Below, piece after piece: positions 14,951 through 23,253 of a stretch of 38,779 bases of DNA. The stretch lies in NCBI RefSeq assembly GCF_020103755.1, contig NZ_JAHSQD010000019.1, forward strand, positions 1 to 38,779, in the 5' to 3' direction. How positions within the stretch are numbered: position 1 is the stretch's first letter; every line of letters begins with the position of its first letter. The notes under the pieces are model-generated. The model made no database searches, had not been told where the DNA came from, and worked only from the letters and a program-made list of their open reading frames with translations. A program made the position numbers and the translations under genes. The stretch is from Streptomyces sp. LS1784 (GTDB taxonomy: Bacteria; Actinomycetota; Actinomycetes; Streptomycetales; Streptomycetaceae).

Positions 14951-15571
14951 GTGACCGGACGCCCGACCCTGACCCAGCGCCGCCGCGAGGCCACTCGACT
15001 GGAGATCGCCCGTGCCGCCGCCGCGCTCTTCGCCGAGCGGGGAGCGGAGGCGACCACCGTCGAGGAGGTCGCCCTCGCCGCGGGCATCTCACTGCGCACC
15101 TTCTACCGGTACTTCTCCGTCAAGGAGGATGCCGTCGCTCCGCTGCTCGCGGCGGGTGGGCAGGAGTGGGTGGAGCTGTTCGCGGCGAGCCCGGCGGATC
15201 TGCCGCCCCGGGAGGCGTTGGAACGCGCGGCGGTCGCTTCGCTGACCCCTGCCGACGAGGCGCGGGCCGAGATGATGCAGTGGGCCCGCGGTCTGCTGCG
15301 CGACCCGAGGCTGAACGCCACCTGGCAGCGCGTCCACGCGGACTCGGAGGAGAGGCTGCGGGCCGCCCTCGCCGAGCGCTGCCCGGACGACACCGATCCG
15401 CTGGAGGTCCGGCTGGCCGCCGCCGCCGCGACCGCGGCGATCCGGGTGGCCCTGGAGCAGTGGGCCTCCTCCGACGCGCCCCTCGCCGGTCCGGGCTCCC
15501 CGCGGGACCTCGGCGCGCGCTGCATGCGCGAGCTCACGGCGGGGCTGCGGCTCTGGGAGCGGGTGGGCTGA
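14951..15571 (+). CDS. TetR-family transcriptional regulator
   Basis: This 206-residue regulator has its TetR HTH in residues 10-60 (RLEIARAAAALFAERGAEATT, VALAAGISLRTFYRYFSVKED). The C-terminal domain is Ala/Arg-rich and helical. The GTG at 14951 lies 7 nt after a TAGGCT -10 element, so the gene is probably leaderless. It diverges from the SDR gene and probably controls it through the inverted repeats between them. Confidence 0.86.
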   Translation: MTGRPTLTQRRREATRLEIARAAAALFAERGAEATTVEEVALAAGISLRTFYRYFSVKEDAVAPLLAAGGQEWVELFAASPADLPPREALERAAVASLTPADEARAEMMQWARGLLRDPRLNATWQRVHADSEERLRAALAERCPDDTDPLEVRLAAAAATAAIRVALEQWASSDAPLAGPGSPRDLGARCMRELTAGLRLWERVG

Positions 15572-15632
15572 GCCAGGCCCGCTCCCGGCCGGCGGTGTGG
15601 ACGGCGACGGGCCATGGCAGGTGACAACCAGG

Positions 15633-15682
15633 TGACAACTTTCAGATGACAGATTTCGAAATCTGTCATCTGAAAGTTGTCA
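15633..15682. repeat. Perfect 50-bp palindrome, TTTCGAAA core (copy C)
   Basis: This is a perfect 25+25 bp palindrome with no loop, centred between 15657 and 15658. The core is TTTCGAAA, flanked by ATGACAGA and TCTGTCAT, with outer TGACAACTTTC/GAAAGTTGTCA. A partial direct copy of its left end (GGTGACAACCA) precedes it at 15620. It lies between the TetR and esterase genes, both on the plus strand. It belongs to the same family as the elements at 2837 and 7702. Confidence 0.9.
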
Positions 15683-15840
15683 GCCGTCCGGCCCGCTCCC
15701 CGCAACCTCCCAGCCGCGATCAGCGTCCTCCCAGCTGGCGCTAGGGTTGGTCCTCGCGCCCCGACGGGGGAACCGGGGTGACCTCCTCGGATGTCCCCAG
15801 CGGAGGGGACTGGAGTTCGAGGCGTGGGAGCAAGCAGGAC

Positions 15841-16983
15841 ATGGGTCTGACGAGCCACAAGGTGCTGGCGCTGACCGCACTGGTCGCGGTCGTGATGATG
15901 GTCGGCACGGTCTGGTTGTGGCCCAGACTCGCGAAGAGGACCTGGCAGGCGGTGCTCGGCCGGATCGGCGCGCTGCTCGCCACCCAGCTCGCGGTGCTCG
16001 CCGCGCTCGGCCTGGTCGCGAACAACTACTTCGCCTTCTACAGCAGTTGGGACGACCTGCTGGGCACCGGCGACACCGGCCCCGTGGTCATCCACAACAA
16101 GGCGGACGCCTCCGGCCGGCTGATGGTGGAGACGATGGGGCAGGCCGCGGTCAAGGGTGGCGGGGCGATGGGCCGCGAGCCCGGCCAGTCCGGCGAGATC
16201 CGCAAGGTCCGGATCGACGGCGCGGTCAGTCGGCTGTCCACCGAGGGCTACGTCTACCTGCCCCCGCAGTACTTCCAGCCGGAGTACGCCCAGAAGCAGT
16301 TCCCGGCCGTGATCGTCAGCACCGGATTCCCAGGAATCGCCGAGAACCTGATCACCCGCTTCAACTACCCGGGTGCCGCGCTCAAGCTGCTGCAGGAAGG
16401 GCGGATGCAGCCGACCGTCATGGTCCTGGTGCGTCCCTCGCCCGCGCTGCCGCAGGACACCGAGTGCGAGGACGTCCCGAACGGCCCGCAGTCCGACACC
16501 TACTTCACCAAGGACGTGCCCTCGGCGATCCAGGCCAGCTTCCGGGTCTCCAGCGACCCGCAGGCCTGGGCCTTCATGGGCAACTCGACCGGTGGCTACT
16601 GCGCGCTCAAGCTGGCCATGCGCCACCCGGACGTCTTCCCGACCGCCGTCGCCCTCTCCGCCTACTACGAAGCCGCCGACGACCCGACCACGGGCGACCT
16701 GTTCGGCGGCAGCAAGCAGCGCCGCGACGAGGCCAACCTGCTGTGGCGCCTGAAGAACCTGCCGCAGCCGAAGGTGTCCGTGCTGCTGGCCGGCACCAAG
16801 AAGGGCGACGGCAACTACCGGCAGGAGACCGAGGCCTTCGTCGACGCGGTGCAGAGCCCGATGAAGGTCTCGTACAGCATGCTGGAGAACGGCGGCCACA
16901 ACTTCGAGACCTGGAGCGCCCTGCTTCCCTCCTCGCTGGAGTGGCTGTCCCAGCACCTCAAGGTGCCGAACCAGACCGTCTGA
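15841..16983 (+). CDS. Membrane-anchored alpha/beta-hydrolase (esterase D/mycolyltransferase-like)
   Basis: This 380-residue protein has two N-terminal hydrophobic segments (about residues 6-28, KVLALTALVAVVMMVGTVWL, and about 40-60), then an extracytoplasmic esterase domain of the esterase D/antigen-85-like alpha/beta-hydrolase family. The nucleophile elbow is FMGNSTGGYCALKLA (Ser in G-N-S-T-G-G), and the C-terminal catalytic His is in NGGHNFETW. An acidic residue is expected in the KKGDGNYRQETE region. The ATG at 15841 has AGGA just upstream; an in-frame ATG at 15778 is too far from a site. It could act on cell-envelope lipids or esters. It stands alone, with a strong terminator downstream. 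Confidence 0.82.
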   Translation: MGLTSHKVLALTALVAVVMMVGTVWLWPRLAKRTWQAVLGRIGALLATQLAVLAALGLVANNYFAFYSSWDDLLGTGDTGPVVIHNKADASGRLMVETMGQAAVKGGGAMGREPGQSGEIRKVRIDGAVSRLSTEGYVYLPPQYFQPEYAQKQFPAVIVSTGFPGIAENLITRFNYPGAALKLLQEGRMQPTVMVLVRPSPALPQDTECEDVPNGPQSDTYFTKDVPSAIQASFRVSSDPQAWAFMGNSTGGYCALKLAMRHPDVFPTAVALSAYYEAADDPTTGDLFGGSKQRRDEANLLWRLKNLPQPKVSVLLAGTKKGDGNYRQETEAFVDAVQSPMKVSYSMLENGGHNFETWSALLPSSLEWLSQHLKVPNQTV

Positions 16984-17060
16984 CGGGGGAACGGCACCCG
17001 GGTCCGCCCGAACCGCCCGGCGCCCGGACCGCCCGGGCCATCCGAACAGGCTGGGGAGAA

Positions 17061-17098
17061 GACCGAACCCCCGGGGCCACGGCCCCGGGGGTTCGGTC
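17061..17098. terminator. Strong bidirectional terminator hairpin
   Basis: A perfect 18-bp stem lies between the convergent esterase and MoaF-like genes: GACCGAACCCCCGGGGCC at 17061-17078 and its complement at 17081-17098, with a minimal loop. There is no long U-tract. Confidence 0.8.
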
Positions 17099-17138
17099 GT
17101 TCACGAGCCGTACGGCTCCCGCGCAGCGGTCCCGCCGC

Positions 17139-17468
17139 TCAGGCCACCCGCTCCAGCGTCCCGGTGTGCAGCTCGCCGACCCGGCCGCCCTCGCCCTCGA
17201 AGGTCCAGAAGGCCCGCACCGTCAGCTTGCCGAGGTCCATCACGTGGCTGACGGTGATCCCGCTCTGCTCCGTCCAGCTGACGAAGTAGATCTCCGGTGC
17301 GACCTCGGCGACGTGCAGCCGCACGTCCTCCCACTGGCCCGCGGACTCGCCGAGGCCCTCCCAGCGCAGCCGCGTGCCGTCGGCCGAGTAGGTGTTGCGG
17401 AAGGCCGCGCCGTTGTCGGCCCGGAAGAGGTAGGTGCGGCCGGCGAAGGCGGGCAGGGGCGCGGTCAT
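17139..17468 (-). CDS. Small MoaF-like (lipocalin-fold) protein
   Basis: This 109-residue protein has a strand-rich pattern: RTYLFRADNGAAFRNTYSADG, RLRWEGLG, VRLHVAEVAPEIYFVSWTEQSG, VSHVMDLGKLTVRAFWTFEG. It resembles the MoaF-type calycin domain found as small single-domain proteins in actinobacteria. No signal peptide is visible. The ATG at 17468 has only a distant GAGGA. Binding of a small hydrophobic ligand is plausible, but there is no evidence of function in the sequence. It stands alone, convergent with the esterase gene. Confidence 0.7.
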   Translation of the reverse strand: MTAPLPAFAGRTYLFRADNGAAFRNTYSADGTRLRWEGLGESAGQWEDVRLHVAEVAPEIYFVSWTEQSGITVSHVMDLGKLTVRAFWTFEGEGGRVGELHTGTLERVA

Positions 17469-17629
17469 GGCGGGGCGGGTCCTCGTTCCTGTTCGGTCGT
17501 GGCGAGCATCCGGTCGGGCTCGCCGCTCTTGTGCACGGCGGATGATGTCAGGCTTCCAATTTATCCGACCGGGCGCACTCGGTCAGGCACTCGCCACGGT
17601 ACGGTCCGCCACCACGCGGCCGCCCGGAT

Positions 17630-17765
17630 GCGCTGGTCTTCACCGCGAGCGCGCTGGACACCATCGGCATCGCGGCGGTCGGCGGCACCCGGCTGCTCGC
17701 CGGCCTGAACCACCTGGAGCTCGCCTGGGCGCCGGACGCCCGTCCGCCTGGCCCGCCTTGGCTCT
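17630..17765 (+). pseudogene. Possible coding remnant, weakly acetate-kinase-like
   Basis: In one plus frame this stretch reads DALVFTASALDTIGI, then TRLLAGLNHLELAWAPDARP. The composition is protein-like, and the first part resembles the DAxVFTxGIGEN strand of acetate kinase. There is no start codon with a ribosome-binding site, and no continuation on either side. It may be the decayed end of a gene, or chance. The open frames at 17434-17880 and on the opposite strand do not look like real proteins. Confidence 0.22.
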
Positions 17766-17853
17766 CCCGCTCCCGGAAATTGATCAACTCGACTGCCACA
17801 CAGCGTCGTTGATCGACACCACTGTGAGCTGCGCGACAACCTGCCCGGCCGAG

Positions 17854-17883
17854 TTGTCCGCTCACGTACGACCCACCTAGCCT
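17854..17883 (+). promoter_or_regulatory. Promoter of the riboswitch-GH16 transcript
   Basis: TTGTCC (17854-17859) and TAGCCT (17878-17883) are separated by 18 nt. Transcription would start near 17890, upstream of the c-di-AMP riboswitch, leaving a leader of about 225 nt. The assignment rests on the hexamers and position. Confidence 0.45.
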
Positions 17884-17954
17884 GCAACGGTCGTCCGCCC
17901 TCGCGGACCCCGCCGCCGGGACGCCGAATCCTGTCCACCCGCCGGCGGGTCACC

Positions 17955-18107
17955 GAGCACCACAGCGGACGGGAGCGGGGGAACCAAGGTCAGCGCCCGG
18001 GCCGCACGCCAGAGCGTACGGGCCGCGGCTAGGGGTGAAGCCGCTCCGCAGGCGGCCGGGCGACCTCAGCCCGAACCCGACAGCTCACCTCGCAGGCGTC
18101 GCAGAGG
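17955..18107 (+). ncRNA. ydaO-yuaA (c-di-AMP) riboswitch
   Basis: The leader carries the conserved blocks of the ydaO class in order: GCGGGGGAACCAAGG (17975-17989), GGGGTGAA (18032-18039), and the highly conserved CCCGAACCCGACAGCTCACC followed by TCGCAGGCG (18070-18098). Variable stems lie between them. This class binds cyclic di-AMP and in actinobacteria usually sits before secreted cell-wall hydrolase genes, which it normally turns off when c-di-AMP is high. Here it ends 8-10 nt before the GH16 start, so it probably controls that gene. The 5' limit is approximate. Confidence 0.88.
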
Positions 18108-18114
18108 TCACCCC

Positions 18115-19494
18115 ATGCCCCAGCCTGCCAGCTCGACGCACCGGCCGGCGCCCGCGTCCGCCCGCCGCGGTGGACCGCGCCATGCCCGTCCGTCCCACCG
18201 CGGACGCAATGCCGCCCTCGCCGCCACCGGGGCGTTCGCCATCAGCGGCGCCGGACTGCTCGGTCTGTCGGCGGTCACCGGTGCCCAGGCCGTCACCGCG
18301 TCGACCGTCACCCAGGACCGGCTCGGCCCCGCCACCATGGTCGCGGGCAGGGCCACCACCGCCTCGCTCGGCCTGCACTCCGCGGCCTGCTTCACCGCGA
18401 AGACCGTCGGTGTGGGCGTGCGCGACGCGCGCGGCAACAACCTCGACTTCCCCGGCAACGTCTCCAACGTGCAGATCTGCCCGAGCGGGGTCGACTTCAC
18501 CAGCGGTGCGCGCGCCCTGCCCGCCGGGACGTACACCCGGTTCGGCTTCTGGCAGGAGCTCGGCGGCGCCTGGCACAACCTGCCGTCGCAGCAGTTGGTC
18601 GTCTCCGCCACCGGGACGTCCACCCCGACCCCGACCTCGACCCCGATCGCGACGCCGACCCCGACGCCGACCGCCGAGCCGACCCCGACGACCAAGCCGA
18701 CCCCGACCACCGCGACGACGCCGACCACGCCGGCCCCGACGACCACGTTGACCCCGTCGCCGAGCGCAACCCCGAGCCCGAGCGCCCCGGCGCCGTCCTC
18801 CCCTGTCGCCGGCAAGTCGCTGACCTGGTCGGACGAGTTCAACGGCGCGATCAGCTGGGGCCGGCGCTGGGTCGGCGACAAGAGCTCCGCGTACAAGTAC
18901 GGCAATCACAACCCGGGCGACAACAAGCTCGACTGGCTGAACAGGAACAACGTCAGCGTCGCCAACGGGGTCGCCACCTTCACCGCCACGCCCGGCGGGC
19001 CGGCCCTGGAGAACGGCAAGCAGTCCTGGAACACCGGGTTCCTGACCACTGAGGGATCCAGCGAGGGCTTCCAGGTCAAGACCGGCGACTACGCCGAGAC
19101 CCGGGTCAAGCTGCCCGCCGGCAGCGGCGCCTGGCCGGCCCTGTGGACCTGGAAGAACGGCAACGGCGAGGTCGACTCCTTCGAGTACCACCCCGACAAC
19201 CCGAACCTGCTGGAGCTGACCAACCACGTCAACCCGGGCAGCGCGAGGTACTACACCGACGCGAGCGCCATCGCGAAGGACCGGTGGGTGACCATCGGCA
19301 CCCACTACGGCGCCAACTCGGTGGACTGGTACGTCAACGGCGTCAGGGTCTTCTCGGACGGCAAGGGCGTCGGTGCCAACTGGTCGGCGTACCTGAACCT
19401 CAGCCTCTCGGTGTGCGCGGGGCAGTACCACCCCGCGCCGCAGGGGACCGCCCCGATCACCTTCGCCGCCGACTACGTCCGCGTCTACCGGTAG
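18115..19494 (+). CDS. Secreted GH16-family glycoside hydrolase
   Basis: This 459-residue exported protein has a long basic signal region (residues 1-60, hydrophobic core AALAATGAFAISGAGLLGL). An unassigned beta-rich module (about 60-165) follows, then a Thr/Pro-rich linker with TPTP repeats (about 168-238), and a C-terminal GH16 beta-jelly-roll domain starting LTWSDEFNG. The catalytic motif ExDxxE is visible as NGEVDSFEYHP (Glu at about 352, Asp 354, Glu 357). GH16 enzymes cleave beta-1,3/1,4-glucans and related polysaccharides. The ATG at 18115 has AGAGG upstream, within the end of the riboswitch. Control by c-di-AMP suggests a link to cell-wall growth, osmotic state or spore germination. 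Confidence 0.88.
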   Translation: MPQPASSTHRPAPASARRGGPRHARPSHRGRNAALAATGAFAISGAGLLGLSAVTGAQAVTASTVTQDRLGPATMVAGRATTASLGLHSAACFTAKTVGVGVRDARGNNLDFPGNVSNVQICPSGVDFTSGARALPAGTYTRFGFWQELGGAWHNLPSQQLVVSATGTSTPTPTSTPIATPTPTPTAEPTPTTKPTPTTATTPTTPAPTTTLTPSPSATPSPSAPAPSSPVAGKSLTWSDEFNGAISWGRRWVGDKSSAYKYGNHNPGDNKLDWLNRNNVSVANGVATFTATPGGPALENGKQSWNTGFLTTEGSSEGFQVKTGDYAETRVKLPAGSGAWPALWTWKNGNGEVDSFEYHPDNPNLLELTNHVNPGSARYYTDASAIAKDRWVTIGTHYGANSVDWYVNGVRVFSDGKGVGANWSAYLNLSLSVCAGQYHPAPQGTAPITFAADYVRVYR

Positions 19495-19557
19495 GAACGG
19501 GCCATCGGCAGGACGGTTCCGCAGGCCGGGCCGGCCCCACCGGCGGGACCGCGTGAC

Positions 19558-20328
19558 TCAGGAGCCGGCAGTCGTCTCGACCACCGCGATGTCGAACGGC
19601 TGCCGGTTGTTGCCCTCGTTCCGGTCGTCCGCGCCGCGCACCACGACCGAGCCGCCGCTCAGCCTGCCCACCGGCAGCTGCGGGTCAAGCCGGACCGGGA
19701 CGAGGGCGGTCGCGCTGCGCCCCTCCCGCAGCCCGGGCCCGAACACGCACCGCACGGTGCGGCCGTGGCCCAGCACCTGGCAGTCGGAAGGGAAGTACGG
19801 ACCCTCCGGGCTGACGCCCTCCGGCAGGGTCACCACGACCGTGAACGGGGAGGCGGTGGTGTCCGGGCCCCCGTTGCCGACGAAGGCGCGGACGGTGGTG
19901 GTGCCGCCGGGGGTGGCCGGGTCCGGGGCGGTCCGGACCACCTCCAGGTCGGAGGCGGACGGCCGAGCGGCGGCCGGCGCGGGCAGCGTGGAGGCCTCGG
20001 ATCCCGCGTCCGTCGCTGCTCCGGGCTTCGCCAGGGCCGGCAGGGTGGAGGCCCCGGGCGCCGCCGGGACGGGCAGGGTGGACACCGTGGACGCGCCCGT
20101 CGTGACGACCTCCAGCGCGGGCCGGGGCTCGGGCCGCCGCAGCGCCCAGGACGGGTCGGTGGCCGACACCGTCACCGCGCACCCCGCCGCCAGGGCCGCG
20201 GCCAGTCCGGCCCCGCCGAACCCCCGGCCTCTCGCGGCAGGTCGTGCGCCGCCGCCCCGCACACCCCCGCCCGGTACGTGGCCACCCGGTACCTCACCGC
20301 CCCGAACGTCCCGGTGCTGCTGCTCCAT
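19558..20328 (-). CDS. Putative exported Ala/Pro-rich protein with DUF11-like domain
   Basis: The 256-residue product begins with a Gly/Arg-rich stretch (HVPGGGVRGGGARPAARGRG) and a hydrophobic segment (FGGAGLAAALAAGCAVTVSA), a likely signal or anchor. A Pro/Ala/Ser/Thr-rich linker follows (about residues 75-125), then a beta-sandwich of conserved-repeat (DUF11-like) type: VRTAPDPATPGGTTTVRAFV, GPDTTASPFTVVVTLPEGVSP, ending in NEGNNRQPFDIAVV. This is the architecture of a cell-surface or secreted binding module. No enzyme motif is seen. It is convergent with the GH16 gene. Function unknown. Confidence 0.65.
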   Translation of the reverse strand: MEQQHRDVRGGEVPGGHVPGGGVRGGGARPAARGRGFGGAGLAAALAAGCAVTVSATDPSWALRRPEPRPALEVVTTGASTVSTLPVPAAPGASTLPALAKPGAATDAGSEASTLPAPAAARPSASDLEVVRTAPDPATPGGTTTVRAFVGNGGPDTTASPFTVVVTLPEGVSPEGPYFPSDCQVLGHGRTVRCVFGPGLREGRSATALVPVRLDPQLPVGRLSGGSVVVRGADDRNEGNNRQPFDIAVVETTAGS

Positions 20329-20502
20329 CCCCGTTCACCCTGCCCTCGCGTCCCGGCCGCCCGCGCCGTCGCGGGCGGCGTCGGCACCAGGGTGGCGGAG
20401 CCGTCGCCGGAGCCCGGGGACAACCCGCCCGTCGTCCGCCCGAACGGATGAAGCGGCGTGCCTCTCCGACCGGGTGGGCCGGCAGCGATGGTTGACAGGG
20501 CG

Positions 20503-21300
20503 TCAGGGGGCGAGAACCTGCCCCAGCCGGGTCGCGATCCGGTGCATCACGGGGACCAGTGAGGCGGCCCCGGCCTGCTCCTCCAGGGCCCGGATGCGCG
20601 CCTCCGGGCCGGAGACCGAGAGTGCCGTGGGCGTCGGCGCGCCCGGGACGGCGAGCGCGATGCAGCGGACGCCGATCTCCTGCTCCTGGTCGTCGACCAC
20701 GTAGCCGCGCGAGCGTGCCTCGACGAGCTGGCGCATCAGCTCCTGCGGGTCGGTGACCGTGTACTCGGTGTGCGCGGGCAGCGGGTTGGGGCCGAGGACG
20801 GCGCGGGCCTCGTCCTCGGGCAGCTGGGCGAGCAGCGCCTTGCCGACGCCGGTGCAGTGCGGTTGCACCCGTCGGCCGACCTCGGTGAACATCCGCATCG
20901 AGCGGCGCGACTGGACCTGGCCGACGTACACCACCTCGCCGCCCTCCAGCACCGCCAGGTTGGCGGTCTCGCCGGTGGCCTCCATGAGTTCGGCCAGGTA
21001 CGGGCGGGCCCAGCTGCCGAGCAGTCGGCCGGCCGTCTCGCCGAGGCGGATCAGCCGGGGGCCCAAGGTGTAGCGGCGCGTGGTGTCCTGGCGGACATAG
21101 CCCTGCTGGACGAGGGTACGAACCAGTCGGTGGATGGTCGGCATCGGGAGGCCGGAACTGGTGGAGAGCTCGCTGAGGGTGGCCACGCCGCCGGAGTCGG
21201 CCAGCGCCTCCAGGAGTTGGAAGGCGCGTTCGACGGACTGCACGCCGCCGCCCGCGCGTTCGGCGCCTGTCGTCGATGCCGGGTCGGGGGTCGCAACCAC
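20503..21300 (-). CDS. allR: IclR-family regulator of purine/glyoxylate catabolism (AllR-like)
   Basis: This 265-residue IclR protein has its winged helix at about 20-85 (VQSVERAFQLLEALAD, LSELSTSSGLPMPTIHRLVRTLV) and the effector domain at about 95-265 (AVLEGGEVVYVGQVQSRRSMR, CTGVGKALLAQLPEDEARAVL). It starts at GTG 21300 with AAAGGA 6 nt upstream; the longer frame to 21504 overlaps the divergent promoter. It diverges from malate synthase and shares with it a palindromic box that recurs at three other promoters of the purine/glyoxylate gene set. This matches AllR of Streptomyces, the allantoin-pathway repressor, which senses an intermediate such as allantoate or glyoxylate in related systems. 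The ligand here is not shown by sequence. Confidence 0.85.
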   Translation of the reverse strand: MVATPDPASTTGAERAGGGVQSVERAFQLLEALADSGGVATLSELSTSSGLPMPTIHRLVRTLVQQGYVRQDTTRRYTLGPRLIRLGETAGRLLGSWARPYLAELMEATGETANLAVLEGGEVVYVGQVQSRRSMRMFTEVGRRVQPHCTGVGKALLAQLPEDEARAVLGPNPLPAHTEYTVTDPQELMRQLVEARSRGYVVDDQEQEIGVRCIALAVPGAPTPTALSVSGPEARIRALEEQAGAASLVPVMHRIATRLGQVLAP

Positions 21301-21346
21301 CGGCGTTCCTTTCGCTGTCGGGGAGGAGTAGAGTCCCGGCGACCTC

Positions 21347-21387
21347 TTCAACAAACCGTTGAAATTCTGTATCGCGGAAACTAGTCT
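21347..21387 (+). promoter_or_regulatory. AllR-type box and malate synthase promoter
   Basis: TTCAACAAACCGTTGAA (21347-21363) is a near-perfect dyad. Its right arm contains the -35 TTGAAA (21359-21364), 17 nt before the -10 TAGTCT (21382-21387). A second inverted repeat, ATTCTGTA/TACAGAAT, lies at 21364-21402. Binding of the box would block the malate synthase promoter; on the other strand it is 47 bp from the allR start. Confidence 0.75.
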
Positions 21388-21502
21388 CCACCCTACAGAA
21401 TCGAACTCGCCGACAGGCGGGTTCCGATCGAGGAAGTTCCCCGGGGAACCTCCCACCGGAGCTCCCCTCGCCAGGCTCAACCGTCTTAGGAGTGTCCTGC
21501 TC

Positions 21503-23185
21503 ATGGCTGCAGATCAGGGGCCCTCCCCCAGCCTCCGGCCGGGGGTACCCCCAACCGCGTCCTCCCCTTCCGCTCCGGTCGTCACTGTCGCCGGTCCTCG
21601 TGTCCACCGGGCGGAGGAGGTGCTCACTCCGGAGGCGATCGCCTTCGTCGGCGGGCTCCATCGCGCCTTCGAGGGGCGCCGGCAGGAACTGCTGGCCAGG
21701 CGGAGGAGCCGCCGCGCCGAGATCGCCGCCGCCGGCACGCTGGACTTCCTCCCCGAGACCGCCGACATCCGGGCCGGGGACTGGAAGGTCGCCGAGGCGC
21801 CCCGCGCGCTCCAGGACCGCCGGGTCGAGATCACCGGCCCGACCGACCGCAAGATGGTCGTCAACGCGCTCAACTCCGGGGCGAGGGTCTGGCTCGCCGA
21901 CTTCGAGGACGCCACCTCCCCGACCTGGGAGAACGTGGTCGGCGGCCAGGTCAATCTGATCGACGCCTTCGAGGGCCGGATCGACTTCACCAGTGCGGCC
22001 GGGAAGGCCTACGCCCTCAAGCCCGCCGCCGAGCTCGCCACCGTCGTGGTCCGCCCGCGCGGCTGGCACCTGGACGAGAACCACCTGCTGGTCGACGGCA
22101 CCCCGGTGGCCGGCGCGTTCGTCGACTTCGGCCTCTACTTCTTCCACAACGCCGCCCGACTGCTGGCCAAGGGCGAGGGGGACCCGAACTCCGGCCCGTA
22201 CTTCTACCTGCCGAAGACCGAGAGCCACCTTGAGGCCCGGCTGTGGAACGACGTGTTCACGCACGCCCAGGCCGAACTCGGCGTCCCGCACGGCACGATC
22301 CGGGCGACCGTGCTGATCGAGACCATCACCGCCGCCTTCGAGATGGACGAGATCCTCCACGAGCTGCGCGACCACGCGGCGGGCCTCAACGCCGGGCGCT
22401 GGGACTACCTGTTCTCGATCGTCAAGAACTTCCGCGACGCCGGCGAGCACTACATCCTGCCGGACCGCAACAGCGTCACCATGGCCTCGCCGTTCATGTC
22501 CGCCTACACCCGGCTGCTGGTGCAGACCTGCCACAAGCGCGGTGCCCACGCGATCGGCGGCATGGCCGCGTTCATCCCGAGCCGCCGCGACCCCGAGGTC
22601 AACGCGGCCGCGCTGGAGAAGGTCAGGGCGGACAAGGACCGGGAGGCGGGCAACGGCTTCGACGGCTCCTGGGTCGCCCACCCCGACCTGGTGCCGGTCG
22701 CCCGGGCCTCCTTCGACGCGGTGCTCGGCGAGCGCCCCCACCAGAAGGACAACCCCGGCCCGGCCGAGCCGGTGACCGCCGCCCAGCTGCTCGACATCGC
22801 CGGCGCCGGCGGCACCTGCACCCACGCGGGGCTGCACAACGCCGTCCAGGTCGGCATCCGCTACATCGAGGCCTGGCTGCGGGGTCTGGGCGCCGTCGGC
22901 ATCTTCAACATGATGGAGGACGCCGCCACCGCCGAGATCTCCCGCTCGCAGATCTGGCAGTGGATCCACAACGGGGTCGTGCTGTCCGACACGGGGGAGA
23001 AGGCCACCGCCGAGCTGGTCCGCGCGCTGGTCGCCGCGGAGCTGGCCGGACTCCTCGCCGAACTGGGCGAGGAGGCCTACAGTGCCGGCCGTTGGCACGA
23101 GGCCGCCAGGCTCTTCGAACAGGTCGCCCTGGCCGAGGAGTTCGTGGACTTCCTGACCCTTCCCGCGCTGCCCCTGCTGGGCTGA
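21503..23185 (+). CDS. aceB: Malate synthase A
   Basis: This 560-residue malate synthase condenses glyoxylate with acetyl-CoA to malate, the outlet for glyoxylate from allantoin. The family signature is complete ([16 protein letters not shown]), with the catalytic Arg in [12 protein letters not shown] and Asp in [10 protein letters not shown]. The ATG at 21503 has AGGAGTG upstream. Residues 5-25 ([20 protein letters not shown]) are a non-conserved Pro/Ser-rich insertion encoded by a GC-rich palindromic repeat. The conserved domain begins at about residue 30. The promoter carries an AllR-type box. It is divergent from allR and followed, after a strong hairpin, by the allophanate-hydrolase-like gene. 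Confidence 0.93.
   Translation: MAADQGPSPSLRPGVPPTASSPSAPVVTVAGPRVHRAEEVLTPEAIAFVGGLHRAFEGRRQELLARRRSRRAEIAAAGTLDFLPETADIRAGDWKVAEAPRALQDRRVEITGPTDRKMVVNALNSGARVWLADFEDATSPTWENVVGGQVNLIDAFEGRIDFTSAAGKAYALKPAAELATVVVRPRGWHLDENHLLVDGTPVAGAFVDFGLYFFHNAARLLAKGEGDPNSGPYFYLPKTESHLEARLWNDVFTHAQAELGVPHGTIRATVLIETITAAFEMDEILHELRDHAAGLNAGRWDYLFSIVKNFRDAGEHYILPDRNSVTMASPFMSAYTRLLVQTCHKRGAHAIGGMAAFIPSRRDPEVNAAALEKVRADKDREAGNGFDGSWVAHPDLVPVARASFDAVLGERPHQKDNPGPAEPVTAAQLLDIAGAGGTCTHAGLHNAVQVGIRYIEAWLRGLGAVGIFNMMEDAATAEISRSQIWQWIHNGVVLSDTGEKATAELVRALVAAELAGLLAELGEEAYSAGRWHEAARLFEQVALAEEFVDFLTLPALPLLG
21519..21553. repeat. Dispersed GC-rich palindromic repeat inside the malate synthase gene
   Basis: CCCTCCCCCAGCCTCCGGCC, followed by GGGGGTACCCCC (21541-21552, a perfect 12-bp palindrome), resembles a short element dispersed in Streptomyces genomes, of the form CTCCCCCAG...GGGGGnACCCCCA. 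Here it is translated in frame within the first 20 codons. Assignment to that family is from memory of the motif. Confidence 0.5.
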
Positions 23186-23253
23186 GCCCGACCTGCCCGC
23201 CGGTGCCACCGCTGCTGCCTGCCGGTCTGTGGCACCCCGGCGGTCCACCACTG

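Noticed and set aside
14049..15624. Long plus-strand ORFs across the SDR gene (from 13906 and 13962)
   Set aside because: They are antisense to a clear SDR with all catalytic motifs and change to nonsense composition over the TetR gene.
17434..17880. 148-codon plus-strand ORF and 105-codon minus-strand ORF in the gap before the riboswitch
   Set aside because: There is no ribosome-binding site and the sequences are Arg/Ala/Pro-rich and unlike proteins. Only an internal piece in a different frame looks protein-like, and that is listed as a possible remnant.
18620..18800. Short repeats of CCGACC type, considered as a CRISPR or regulatory repeat
   Set aside because: They are in frame and encode the Thr/Pro linker of the GH16 enzyme; there are no regular spacers.
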